DNA of 64,000 nt from Coriaria nepalensis (Eukaryota > Streptophyta > Magnoliopsida > Cucurbitales > Coriariaceae): NCBI GenBank assembly GCA_027186245.1, contig CP114485.1, forward strand, positions 744,001-808,000, in the 5' to 3' direction. Under the pieces are notes generated by a model. It was not told the origin of the DNA. It ran no database searches and worked only from the letters and a program-made list of their open reading frames with translations. The translations under genes were made by a program, and so were the position numbers. Of the stretch, positions 33,734-46,500 are shown in pieces; position 1 is the stretch's first letter, and the number at the start of each line of letters is the position of its first letter.

Positions 33734-34420
33734 TTTCTCATCCTAATAAAACGAAGTCGTCTGTTAGATTTTTCTATCACTGTTTCTTTTACCTAATCAA
33801 TACTGGTTAGAGGGAGTTTTAGTTGTGCTCTGTTTCATGTTTGGATGGATTTTGTTTTGAATTCAGCTTTTGATATATATCTATGCAGCTTTACTTTTAT
33901 GAATTTTGTTCGAGTTCAACTCTTTCTTGTTTCGTATGCATAGATTGCTAGATTGCGAATCGCTTTGCTAAGTCCTCTACATTCAAACCATGATGCTGAA
34001 ATCTTAGTCACTAAAATTACATGAGCTATTCATAAATACATCACAACTCAACTCTAGTATTTTTATTTCGATGAGGTTTGGTCACAATTCTTAAACCCTA
34101 TAGACTGTATGGTGAACTTCATCTCATATATTACCCAGGTTGGGTGTGGTTGAGAAAGGTCGTGGCCACCAATTTTAACTCAGAAATTCTTAATTTTAAA
34201 TGGAAACTTTTTCCTTAAAAAAAACTAATAGTAACAAATTGAGACATAATTTTGTACTAATGGATTTAACTTAGTTTGTTTAATTTAAAGAAAAATGAAA
34301 AACTCGATCGACATTGTTCTGCGAAGCTGCTGTTGTGACTTCTTTTGAAATCGATGATTCTGCTCAATATTTTTCAATGCATGCGATTCATTAGCCTAAG
34401 AAGGGAAGTGCATGAGCATT
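33734..34420. other. Shared 3' region of RPL41 and the MYB gene
   Basis: RPL41 (+) and the MYB gene (-) converge here. The first part should be the RPL41 3' UTR. I see no coding region or RNA gene. Confidence 0.5.
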
Positions 34421-35215
34421 TCATGGACTGTTCTCGACTGCGGAATCTGACAAAGGCCCAAGCCCCCTATGGGCCCGTAAGCTATCAATGTAATTCCTAA
34501 CCTCTTGGGCTATCATCCTCTGCATGATGGACACCAAACACGTCTCCTCCATCTCCGTCGTGCATTTCTCTTCCTGATCGTTCAGGACATGCGGCATCCG
34601 CTCCTTCTCTTCGCTCTTCAGGCTCACCTCCTCCTTCACTTCCTCACACGCAGGTGATCGTATCACGCTCTCACCAGGTAACGACAACGTAAGCGACGTC
34701 TCGGGTCCCTCAGCCGTGAACAATCTCACATCCTCACCGGAGCTATTAAGCTCTGGCGACGCACGCAAGCACTGACGCTTCAAATTAGAGTCCGATTCGG
34801 AATTCGCTCCTACGAGGTCGAAACTCGGCCGTTTCAGCATCGAGTGAGACTCAGACGACATGTCGGCATCTTGACGCCGTCGTAACGTGGAGTTCCAGTG
34901 GTTCTTAATCGCATTATCGGTACGGCCCTGTAAGATGCGAGCGATGGTGGCCCACTTGTTGCCATGGATTGCGTGGGCCTGTATTATGATAGCGTCCTCT
35001 GCCGGCGTAAACGGCCTGTGCTGGACAGTCGGGCTGAGCTGGTTACACCACCTGAGTCTGCAGGATTTACCTGATCGGCCAGGAATGCCGGTGCTAATCA
35101 AGGACCAGTTTCGCGGCCCATGTTGCTCCACCAGCTTGATCAGCGTCGCGTCTTCTTGTGGGCTCCACGATCCTTTAACCCGATCGATTTCATTAACGTC
35201 GATACCCATGATCAT
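34421..35215 (-). CDS. R2R3-MYB transcription factor, subgroup 22 (MYB44/70/73/77-like)
   Basis: This is a single-exon gene of 264 aa. R2 (residues ~13-62) has [20 protein letters not shown] and [21 protein letters not shown]3 (~66-113) has [40 protein letters not shown] and HWNSTLRR. The regularly spaced Trp residues are present, with the first R3 Trp replaced by Phe as is usual in plants. The C-terminal region has [10 protein letters not shown], an EAR-like LxLxL motif, and a helix [20 protein letters not shown] that matches the subgroup-22 C-terminal conserved motif. Members act in the nucleus in ABA, auxin and stress responses. Two Met codons lie near the start (MIMGID); I used the first, but translation may begin at the second. 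Intronless structure is normal for this subgroup. Confidence 0.93.
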   Translation of the reverse strand: MIMGIDVNEIDRVKGSWSPQEDATLIKLVEQHGPRNWSLISTGIPGRSGKSCRLRWCNQLSPTVQHRPFTPAEDAIIIQAHAIHGNKWATIARILQGRTDNAIKNHWNSTLRRRQDADMSSESHSMLKRPSFDLVGANSESDSNLKRQCLRASPELNSSGEDVRLFTAEGPETSLTLSLPGESVIRSPACEEVKEEVSLKSEEKERMPHVLNDQEEKCTTEMEETCLVSIMQRMIAQEVRNYIDSLRAHRGLGPLSDSAVENSP

Positions 35216-35959
35216 ACTATCCGATCTTAACTAGTTTTCAGAGAAAATTAAGAATGTTGAAAGTAGCAGAATGAGGGATGACTGGGGAGGTTAAGTTGTT
35301 TAATAGAAAGAGAGAAGGGGGTTTGTTGGCATGAACCGTAAAACCGCTCTCTTGAACATAACGACTCTCTCTATCTCTTTGATTCAAAACAAGCGCGTTT
35401 CTTTCTGTTTCTGTTTCTGTTTTTTTTTTTTTTTTTTTAAATCGAATAAAGTTTTCATCTTTATCCTTCTTCGTGCATGGCTAGTGAATGAGGGGGGTGT
35501 CGGAGTGGGTTGGGGGGGGGGGGGGGGGCAGTTATAACTGATTCAAGTAACGGTTATAGTTTCTTGTGATGTTCTATATATCTTATAATGTAATTCAACG
35601 GCTCAGATGAGGGCTCCAAAATCTGGCAGTTTTGGTGTTAGGTTGCAACGGGCGTCCGTTACTTGGGCTGTATAATATGAATCCCGCCAACTGCCGAACC
35701 AAGATAGAGGGAAATTTGGTGTGCGCAGTGCATGGTTGATTTTGCGGCATCCCGTGATGGCCTACAGTAGTACAGTTTCAGTTCAAGATTCGATTTCACG
35801 TTGATCTATCCAAACGACATCCGGGTGTCGTTACGACATATAGTAGTACTACTACGAAACCATACAAGGAAATTAAATAAAAATAATCAAGTTATAATCT
35901 ATAGCTCAAATAGTAAGATTACTATTAAAAGGAAAAGGAAGGCGAATTATTTTAGTTAA
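35216..35959. promoter_or_regulatory. MYB upstream region with long T and G runs
   Basis: This is presumably the promoter of the minus-strand MYB gene. It contains a run of about 17 T at 35420-35437 and about 17 G at 35512-35528. TATATCTTATA lies near 35577. The right part is the 3' side of the bHLH relic; the missing C-terminal ACT-like domain of that gene is not found here. Confidence 0.4.
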
Positions 35960-36577
35960 TCAGAGAGCAGGAAGAACCTCTGCCTTAATCAAAACGGGGT
36001 TGGTAGTACTAGTTGTACTTGTTGTGATGATCTTGTTAGAGTTTGTGATGATATTATGATCATATTCACATGATTGGACAGTGACTTCATCCACATCAGT
36101 TGGAACTGTTATGGATTTGTTCACTTCCATGGCTTTTCTCTTCAGATCTTTCACTTGCTCGATCACACTTCCAAGTAAAGCTGCCTTATCCATCTGCTCA
36201 AAATAAATTAATATTATAATAGTCTACTATATATATATATATATATATACAATATATACCTACGTATATACTTGTCGGATATGGGTATGAGTTTCCCTAA
36301 GAGTGGAAAGCTGAGCATTGATTCTGTCTCTGCGACGCTTCTCGGCTTTGCTATGGCTTTTAGAAGAACTTTCTGTTCTATCATCAACAAATCCAGAAAA
36401 TGGGAAGGGATGATTAGAAGCTGGTAAAGTAAGGTAGAAGAAATGAAGAAGAAGAATATTCATTGTTGTTGAATTGATCCCAACTGGGTTGCTGATGATG
36501 ATCAAGCAAGCTGCTAAAACTATTATTATTATTATTACAATAGTACCAATCGATTTCCTCCATCACCATTTTCTGCT
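35960..36577 (-). pseudogene. bHLH51-like transcription factor relic
   Basis: The minus strand encodes an N-terminal part starting MVMEEIDWYYC at about 36571, a bHLH domain (SKSHSKAEKRRRDRINAQL) in exon 36269-36571, then exon 35960-36193 with MDKAALLGSVIEQVKDLKRK and EVNKSITVPTDVDEVTV. It belongs to the bHLH30/51/106 group. Three lesions are visible. An extra T near 36408 ends the N-terminal frame at LPYFTSF. An extra G near 36294-36296 shifts the frame after STLR. The C-terminal ACT-like domain is cut off after VLIKAEVLPAL. The donor has also lost a G (ACAA|GTATAT), so the shifted loop (ETHTHIRQ in place of KLIPISDK) rejoins the correct frame at MDKAAL. A truncated bHLH starting inside exon 1 remains possible, but I judge it a relic. 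Confidence 0.75.
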
Positions 36578-38129
36578 CAGAAAATTTCTCCAATTTGCTC
36601 TTTTATATATATATATCCTACTACTACTTTCGTTAGAAAAAGAAAAAAGAAAAAGAAAAAAAGGCTTGCATTGCACTAACAATGTCTGATATTGATGACG
36701 ATTGGTGTGATGTCTTCCAGTAGGGATTTGGAGCCACCCTTTTGCTTTTGTTCTTTCTCTTAATTATTTGAAAATTGTGAAAGTGAAAGTGAAAATCATG
36801 TTTGGCGTATGTGCTTGTCATTTCAATCTTGAGCAAAAAGATTTTTTCCTTTTGATGAAGTTGACGAAGTATAGATCGACAGCAAGGCAGGGAGGGTAAT
36901 ATGATTCATGTATTATTTTTATACATTAATTAATAAAATTATGATATTTAATATATAATTATATGTGATATGATTTTATTTATATTTATATAAAATAATA
37001 TATTAATTATATTAATACGATAATTTTCTTACAGAGAAACAGTATTGAGCATTTTGTTTTTGTCACAAAATATGCCGCGTTAATAGTTTTATTGCATTCA
37101 GGATCACTACGAATCAACAATTTGCCGAACATAATCCGCAGCTCATCTCCTTTTTTCTTTAATCTTGACAAAACTACGAAACCCATTTGCTGAGAGATTA
37201 ATGATCGTGTCCTCGTTGTTTTCTTATCCAATTTGTCGTTGATGTGGATCAATATCCATCACCTACTTAGTTTTCTTTTCTCTTTTTTTTTTTTTTTTTT
37301 TTTTTCTGTTTTTGTCCACACTATCTATATGCAATCTCTCTCTCTTTAAGATTCTGTGGCTTTCTAATTTCATATTAATACAAAATACACAACAAAATCG
37401 AACAGATGAATTCGACCGATCTAGGTAGGACTCGTCCCTCTACCACAAAGAAAAGAAAAACAATCATTCTAAACGAGCTTTAATTCTGGATGTGTCATAA
37501 ATTTATACGACTTATGATCAACCACTCACTTTATAATCTTCATTGTCTTGAATTCAATTACCTCGAAACAGTTTTTTTGCTTTGTAATGGATCATTTTGC
37601 TTTTTAAAGAAACAATACATGGAAGTTGAGATGAGAATTTCTCCGCAAGGTCGTTACAGTAATAGGTCAAATCACAGTGAATAGTGAGTTTAGGTTGCAA
37701 CTGGCAATTTTGGTGGGAGATGATGGCAACGTGTAAGGATCAGATGAGAAAGCAAATCCGTCCATGACTGAATTAATTCTTCAGGGAAGACATGGGGTTG
37801 TGCCGTCGGACAAAGGTTGCTTTCACGTTAAATTGAATGGCTTTTTCTCAATATTAATTTCAGATAGAAATACATCTTCACTGAATTCAGGCCCCATTCT
37901 AGAAGGAAATCGAGAAACGAAACAAGAAATTCAAGTTTACTGACAGTGAATACCGAGTGATTTACTACACATTAATGGTCATTGTACATTACCAAGCATC
38001 TCCCTTTAACAAGAGCTTGAGCTTTCAAAAGAGTAGAATCTAAGTTGCTAAGTAACAATCCTAAGCCTCTCTTTTCGAGGAAGATTGAGGAGACTTGGAA
38101 GAGAATTTGGAGTCTCGTCCCGGTCTATC
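36578..38129. other. Intergenic region
   Basis: The first part is the former promoter of the bHLH relic, with TATATATATAT at 36605-36615. The rest holds AT-rich DNA (36940-37020), a run of about 22 T at 37284-37305 and the 3' flank of the plastid-protein gene. I see no supported gene. Confidence 0.5.
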
Positions 38130-39753
38130 TCAATATTCATTGAAATGAATCGCACCAAGTTTCCATACAACATATGTCGTAGCAAACATGACAGAGCTAA
38201 TAAACACAAACGAGAAGATGATAACAAACAAATCAAATCCACCAGGAAAGTCAAAAGTGAGACCCGCTTTTGGCATACCGCGTTTGCTATCATCAAGCAT
38301 ATTAGTAGGTGCTTCTGGGAGTCCAGAACGTTTCTTCCCTCTTTCACTTTCTCTTAGAGCAGCTAATACTTTGCTGCCCATTTCTGATTTGGTTGCCTTA
38401 GGTTCTGTGTAACGGCTAAGAACTCGAGCCGCCCTTAGTCTCTCTCTTGCAGTTAGTGGAGATTTTCTGGGTGTGGATTGAGGGTTTGAAGAAGATTTTG
38501 CCTCCTGGACTTGATCTGAGATTTGAGAAGTAGACTCGTACTTGAGACCACTGTCAAAATAAGGTGGATTGTCAACTGAAGACGAATCACCAGAAAATGA
38601 TATTTCAGAATTTTTGATGGAATTCTTCTCATTTGTATCTGTATCTATTTGATTACTGCCCGCAAGGGAAAGACATAATCTTGACTGTCTCTCTTTTCTG
38701 ATTCTTCTAGACCCAGATGTTTGTAATAGGGATGCAAATCGGAGGGTCCTTGGTATAATAACTCCAACAGAAGATCTTGGGATGTTCTCGTAATTAGCTT
38801 GCAGTTTCTAGAGTAGAAGCAAATGGGTGAATTAGCATGGAAAAAGGAGATATAAACCTGTGTGAACAAAAAACACGGACATAATTCTAAGTAGAGAGTA
38901 GAAACTAAAACCCATGTATGGAAAAGAATATCACAAGATGACATCCTCAGTCAAACAGAATTAGAAGCTTGAGTCAGAAACTCTAAGCGGGATTAAATGA
39001 GGAAAATTCTAAATCGTTCAATGACTTCATGCATAGCATGCATGGTGAATGATGAGATCAGGGTGAACAAATCAACCAACCGGACCAAAAAAAGTTGTAT
39101 TTTCTAAATTAAGCTTAATTTGTTTTAACAAAAGTTTCTCAAATCTCAATTCCAAGTCTCCGATGCGCAGAGAAGTACATCAAATATATACTGCAATTCT
39201 CCAGAATTACCATTTTGTTCCGGAATTGAGATCTGGGATAAAATTTTAAGCTTAGAAACGTTCCTAGTAATGAAGTAGGATTTGACAAGTGAAAGCAATC
39301 CTTCTTCTTTTCACTAGAAAAATGAGGACAAATCATCTATTCTCACAAAACCGGGATAATCATCATAGTTTACTGGTTTCTTCTCAAAGTTAATAAAGCC
39401 AAGAGTTAGAGGTTGTTCAAATTAGGGTTCGCTTAGGCTTTTTTGTTCTCTTTAGGCTTTTTTTCTTCTGGTTCAGTTCGTCAACTATACAATTTCAACC
39501 TTGTTCGCACTAGCACTAAACAAGAAGGCAAATCATCTAAGAAATGATCAATAGAAAACCCGTCAAAATCATAAAAGGGGGAGAATCAATCACTAGCAAA
39601 CATGCAAATAGTAAATTAAAAAAAAAAAGAAAAGAACAGATAAAGAGAAAGTAGAGTGAATCTTCCAGTGAATGAGAGAGAGAGAGAGAGAGGAGCATGG
39701 GGATTTACCCTGGAGGAGTTGAAGCCAACGACTGAGTTGAGAGACACGGCCAT
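38130..39753 (-). CDS. Conserved plant protein with one C-terminal membrane helix, putatively plastid-targeted
   Basis: Two exons (39753-39709 and 38807-38130) give 240 aa; I do not recognise a named function. The N-terminus MAVSLNSVVGFNSSR and the next ~45 residues are Ser/Arg-rich and poor in acidic residues, like a chloroplast transit peptide. A Ser/Asp-rich low-complexity region follows, then a basic block (TARERLRAARVLSRY) and KRSGLPEAPTNMLDDSKRG. Near the end is a single hydrophobic helix (FDLFVIIFSFVFISSVMFAT), followed by the short tail WKLGAIHFNEY. The even phase of the exon junction and long conserved-looking blocks support a real gene. It lies tail-on to the bHLH relic and head-on to clathrin heavy chain. 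Alternative: a thylakoid or envelope accessory subunit, unproven. Confidence 0.8.
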
Positions 39754-40569
39754 GTTCCAGTGATTCTAAGGCCCAATTCACCCGACCATAGACAGAGAGG
39801 GAGACGGAGATTTGAAAAAAACAGCTTTCTGCTTTGCAACTTTGTATGTGGCAGTGAGTGAGGTTACTAATCCATTATCGAGCGAGATGAGCTGAACGCG
39901 TTGGCTTATTAACCGATTTACAACTTTCCCACTCTCGCTCTTCAATTTAGCGCGTGCATTCCATTCCATTCCGGTAACCCCCTTTTTATTCTTTTTTTTT
40001 TTTTTTCAATCCAATTAATATTATTTCATTTTAAAGATATGCATTGAATCTAGATTTAAAGCACATTTCACATTTTCTTAATCTTAAACTTATTTTAATT
40101 CGGTAATTCGGTTTACGACTAACCTAAAAGATAAACAACATATAAAGTGAAACAGAAGAATAATAAAACAGGATCTGTGAAAAGAGAAATGATAAGAAAG
40201 ACGAGCCACAAACAAATATAAATATTTGAGGTTTAAGGGATTGGGTTCTACAAGCTGGTTGTCTTTCGTATTACACTGAGACAAATTCTAAAACCGCAGA
40301 ACAAAGAAATAATAATAATACAAAACAGACAAAATCCTCGGCTTTCTACAAAGGAGCCAAAAAAATGTCTGCTACTCAAAAAAAGAATATTACATGACAT
40401 ATCCACACACCTATCATTAACACAAAAATTATTCGACTACACCTCTTCATTCACCAGAGGAAAGGAGCTGAGGGAACAAAAAAAATAATATTTGAGAGAA
40501 GCTGAAGTGTTACAAAGCACATTGTCCTTCCTAGACTTAATTGAAAGCTCTCAATGATTTGACGGTGTA
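39754..40569. other. Region between the plastid-protein start and the clathrin stop
   Basis: This holds the 5' flank of the minus-strand plastid-protein gene and the 3' UTR of clathrin heavy chain. No coding region is visible. A T-run lies at 39991-40006. Confidence 0.5.
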
Positions 40570-43500
40570 TTAGTAGCTGCTGCCCATTGGCGGCATTCCA
40601 AAAGGTGGCATAGGAGGCATTCCCATTCCACCCATAGGCGGTGGTGGAGCATACCCTCCCATTCCGGATTCTCCCATACCCGGCATTGGTGGGGCCGGCA
40701 AAGCAAGAGGCAACAATTGAGCATACATGTTCTGCAAAGAAAAAGGTTCATATTAGATCACATAAAGACAGCAAGTAGGATGATATTCCAGTTTAGTTTA
40801 AGGTTAGATGTTTAATAAGACTTGACCAGAGAAGAGAATCCTCTGAGTAGAGTAGAGTTACCTGTTGTGCAATTACTTCCTTCTGCTCCTGCTCTTTAGC
40901 CTTTACCTCCTTAAGAGCCTCTATCTTGTCCTTCACAAGCTCGTCAACTTTTCCTGTATATTCACGGATAAACTGCAACAGAAAAAAATGAAGGGAAACA
41001 GTGAGCCCCTAATGAGAGTGCTTCTTTTTCTTTTTTTTTTTTTTGGACCAAGACAGGATTTGATTCCAGTTAATTCATCTTAGGAAAAGAGAAATTACCT
41101 GCAACAGGTATGGGAATGCAAAGTCAATCATATTGTTTATCCAGGCGAGTTCAAGAGCAATATCTGGTCGAATCAAATCATAACAAACAAAGAGGCATGA
41201 TGCAAAGCACTCCTTCTTTCCCTGCAACAGAACATAAGAGATTCACATTTCTCAATAATCCGTTAACTAGAAAAGAAAAGTGACAAAAATTACAATGGAC
41301 GACCATATCTACATACCTTTTCAATAAAATAGACGAGCAACTCCTCTGCAAGTTCGCGGTCACCAGATTGTGAGGCTGTCTCCATAGCATCCTTGTAAAG
41401 GTTGTCTTTCTTTGACAGAGCAATGGACTGCTTCCATCGACCAGCCTTCTTGTAAATATAAGCAGCAACACGTCTCATTTCGAGAAGCTCATGCTTCTCA
41501 ATCTGTCCAAGAACACAACAATGATGCTTGTGCAAACAGGCTCATTAAACAGAAGGAAAAAAATAAAAAATAAAAAAATTTGACATCACCTTCTGTGCAA
41601 GGCCTATTTGGTCAAAGTTGTCATGCAGATCAATTGATTCACGTAATCTGTCGTAGTCTTCCTCTTCAACATACATTTCATTCAAAGCCTCATTTACAGC
41701 AGAAACGTTGTTGCTCTGAACAGCAACCATGTATGGCTTCACAAGATGCAGGTGACCGGCCTGGAATCCATTTTGTTGAGTTAGAAAAATGAACAGAAAA
41801 TAGCAAAGTCAAATTTCAGAAACAATAAATCTACATAAGAATTACCTTCCGCATAATGTCTACTACACGTGTATGGTCAACACGGAGTGCAAGAACATTG
41901 AGAAAATCATTAATAAGATCTGGATGTTCCTGCAAATAGAAGTGTACGGCCTTGTAATACAGTTCCACGTTAGCAACTTTAACTGCAACATCTTTGAACT
42001 GCATGTGATCCCATGCTTCTGGTGAATGGTTCATTATAGTGGCTGCAGCATTATCAAATTCATCATATTGGATGTACAAATAGGTGAGTTCCTTCCAGTG
42101 TTGCTGTTCATCACAGGCCCGTATAAGTTTGGGGATGTTGAGTCGGGTTGAGAACAGCTTGATATGCTCCATAAGCTTCTCATGGCGATATCTAGCGTAC
42201 AGAACTCCCAATTCGGTGAAGATACCCATATGCGCCCGTTCTAGTCCTAAACCACTCTCCATAAGAGAGATTAACTCGTTGAAGCATCCTCTGTTTTGAT
42301 AATACTCACTAACTTCTTCCAAATCATCGACCTACAAAATTAACAGAGGTTAGACATTAAACAATTGAGAAAGAGTACAGCCAAAAACAGAGCATCAAAA
42401 ATGAATATGAATATGCAAGAACTTTGGATCCTGGAACCAGCTGCAGCAGCTGAGAAAATAAACGAATATGCACTAATGTTGAGCAGAAATACTTGTGAAG
42501 AAAGAGGGACAAGCGCTATACTAAAGAGGCTGTTCACATTTTCAGAAAGTAGACGAATGTGATATGCACCTGTACTATAATGTTAAGCCCACATATCTGA
42601 GCCAAGCGGAACTCTTCAGCATCGACACAGGCAAAACAAACTTCTTTCCATGTCTTAGCACTGTTAGCTTTTCTTGCTGCATCAACAGCACCTTGGAACT
42701 GCTTCAGCTTTACAAGTGTGACAGCCAACTTGGCCCAGTTAGATATGAAGGCATAAATTATCTTCGCAGCTTCATATAAGGCTTCATCATACAAGCGATC
42801 ACCAACGTTTTGGAGATTGGCCACATTTGGCATGAGAATGAACTCTTCAATGTCAGCCAATCGATCAATTTTGGCATACGCATATATGAGTTCACTATCT
42901 ACTTTGGGTTCCTTCACCTTTTGCCTAACCATCAGAAGATACTTCACCAAGTCATGGTAAACATTTGCATCTCCAGCAGCACGTATAACATCCAAAAATT
43001 CAGTTGCATCATCCGCACGAATGAACGATTCGATGGCATCGCTCACAAGCCCCTCGCGGAGTTGTGCCTTTGCTACCTGGCTCCAAACAGCATCTTCTTC
43101 AACACGGAATGCAAATTCTACAGCTCGCTCGATGCTACGGATACTGTCTAACAAGACATTGACAGCTTGCACATTCAAGTTGAATTTCTTGAAAATGGCA
43201 AAGGCCTCTTCATACAGTGCTGCCTCCACAGCCACCTCACCAACAGCGGGTCCATCAAAGTTGTCTAGTCTGTTAATGTAATCCATAACTCTAGATGGAT
43301 CTGCTTTAATGGCAGTCAGGATTAGCAAGTTTTGCAGGTTGAAGTTTCCACTGAATGCAGAGTTTTGAAGCACAATCTTTTCAAGAAGCTCAATCAATTC
43401 GTGTGGCAGATCAGCAGTCATGAAGGCCTTAACTGCTGCAGAAACCTGTTCGGGGCTCTTGCTTTCGGGCAAAGCAGTAGAGACAACTTGATCGATGAGC

Positions 43501-46500
43501 TGCCTTCTATATTCATTCTCAGGATTAAGAACTTTCTCCCAAAGGTCGGTATCCATCCTTTCAACTACATATCTGTATCCAAAATAGAGTGTATAATAAA
43601 TTCATTGCCACCATGTTGAAATTGACATATGAAGAAGAATTCCAAGCACTTGAAAAGAAAAAGTCACAAACCTTGCTTGGAGTTTGAACAGAGAATTCTT
43701 ATTTGTCACATTGATAAGCTCATTGTCACATTGTCCGCGGCGGTAGGCAACAACTGCAAGGGTGGGATCACGTTTTTCACAATATTTGCCCACAACACGA
43801 GAATCATAGTATGGGTTGGTTGTGAGGAAGTGTTCCGGATTGTTGTTGCTATCAATGATGATTTTGCCTAGTGCATTGTGAACATGCACATCCTGGCTAC
43901 CCTCGCTCACTAAATGCTCCAAGAACTGTGTGAGCAAACGAAGTCGATTCCTACATTCCACAAACAAAATATAAGAAGAGGGCATTTAAGCTGAGAGAAG
44001 AGTAGAAAAACACAAATTGGAAGCCATACCTCTTCTCACACTCGTCAACAAGAGGCTCCACAGGGAGCAAAGAGCGAACAGAAAGAATCAAGCCTTTGAT
44101 AAAATCTTCAGGACACTCGTCATCTAGCAGCTGTCCCACAACTAAAGGAGCATTTCCAGGGTTCACCTACAAAGAGAAGCACATAAGTTCCAAGATAAAT
44201 ATTGAGCACTTCGCCTGATAAGGGAACCTGCTAAAGGGATGTCCCAAAGCCCCCTACCTTTTGGACATAACCTTCAATATAGCGAAGCATATTGTTTGTG
44301 TACAGGTAATGTGTAAGGTCAGGAACAAATCCAAAGCGATCACAAACATTAATCAAAGGTCGTGCATCTGGAAGCTTAGCTTCCATTAAAAAGTTCTTTG
44401 TTTTCTCAGCGTCATAGAAATTTGATTCTCTAGTCACACGTTCAACCTCCTTGATCTGTCCAGTTTTAGCAGCTGCCTCAATATACTTGAAGTGAATATC
44501 AGGATCCTCACTGTCCCATGCAAAATAAAGAACTAAATATCCACATGACAGAAAAACTAAAGTGGAATGTTATGCCACCCATTAAAGAAAACATGGATTT
44601 TCAGTAGTCTAAAGTATTACCTGGAGCTCAAATATGACCCAAGGAAAAAGTACAGGCCTTCATACGACTTAAACTGCTCAAAAATCTTGATGCATGCATC
44701 AACTCCCAACTGTTCACAGTATTCCTTGGCAACCTGCACGGACATGTATCAGTGAAAAACTACCATACATATACCTTTCTCGTTGTTCAGATTACACAAG
44801 ATTACCTGTACTATTATCTGAAGATTGCCTCTGAGATTGACCAACAAAAGGTCTTTCATACATTCCAAAGCCCACTCCCGGGACAAAGTACCAAAAAACT
44901 CTACGAGTGACTGAAAGAAGAAACATATCACTAAAAATTCTGCAGCTTCATAATGTACCTAGAGATAAACAAAATGGGACTATGCAAACCTGAGGCTCAA
45001 TAGCATGTGTGTTCACAATGACACGCTTAATATCTGGCAGCTCGGTGTAGTGCTGCACCAAGGGCAAAACAATATTGATTTTAGGGAGCATATCAATACT
45101 GAAAATTAGTCGATAGATATAGAAAGAAGGAATCTCACTTGCAAAGCCCGCACAAAGAGACCAGCTTTCTCACAAAGTTGGGCAATGCGAGGACGATCGT
45201 AGTGACTGAACATTCCATTTGCTAATATAGCATCAGCCACATTGGGAAAAGTTACCAAATTAATTTCCAAGACCTGCCAATTTAAACAGTTATTGACCTG
45301 AAAAGGAAGCAATATGACTACAGAAATATAGCTTTATATAATAAGAAAGAACCTTTGTTTGAAGGAAGGCATGTTCGGGAAGATTTGGCTTCAAAACATC
45401 AAGCAGAAAGGCAGTTGCTTCACGAATTAAATTCCTCTGAAACGGTCCAAGCAAGTAGAACAAAAATAAAGAAATTGTTAGATTCAGCACCGAGAATAAA
45501 GATAATAATTTGGTAGCTTAATAGAGAGGTAGCTTAATAGCATATGTACAAGAAAGTCAACAAACCTGCAGAAAAAGATCTGTAATGGTATTGTAATCAA
45601 CAGGACAGCCCCCCTCCATTTGTGACATCATCAAAGCAAAATTAACAGCTCCCTGGAATCCAGTGTTAAATAGTTACGTCTCGAATAGTTATGTTAAGGG
45701 GGGGAAAATCTTCTTCTAAAGCTGAAGCAAATTCACAAAATAACCACGACATTCATGCTCCTACCTGAGGATCTGTACGAAGAATTGTTTGTAGAAGGAA
45801 CAGATAATCTGGTGTGTATCCAACCTATGGCAAGGGACAACATACGATCTTAGATGCGTAATTGACATTGAAGACACAAAGCATTAGTCATAATGACAAT
45901 GTGAGGACTGAGCAGTTTGTTAGGGGGAAGGGGGTATCCCTTCAGAGGAAGTATCATATCAAACAACTTTTGTTAGCAAGGTCGATCTCCACCTGTTTTG
46001 AATATATAAGGATTTTGTCAAATTCCCTGCGCTCAGCAAAAGCCGCGACAACCTTTGGTGTTGCTCTGGCTTTAATGTATATTTTCAATGCAAGGTCATT
46101 ATCCACAGTCTGCAAAGAAAGAAGGTTACCCATATCAAAAAGATGTACCTTGTTCAAATTAAGAAGCGTTACTTAAAGGACAAAATTAAGGACCTTCAAT
46201 AAACTTCGTAGTTCATTCTTTCAGAAAATTGGGAGTGAGGGGGGTGGGGGGGGGGGGGTTGAAGGGAACAGATAAATCTAAAACTCCAAACCTTCACAAG
46301 ATCCCCTAATTCCTCACTGCATTCCAGCTTGTCCTCAGCTAACCAATTTTCCAAAAGATTTTTCTTGTTCTGGTTCACAACAAGTCGTGACAATTCTAGT
46401 GATTCAAAAGCATTGAGTTTTCCTCTAGTCAATAATGTTCCAAAGTACTGCAACAAAGGTGGTGTTTGCCCTGATTGAACAGGTACACTCTGCAAAATCC

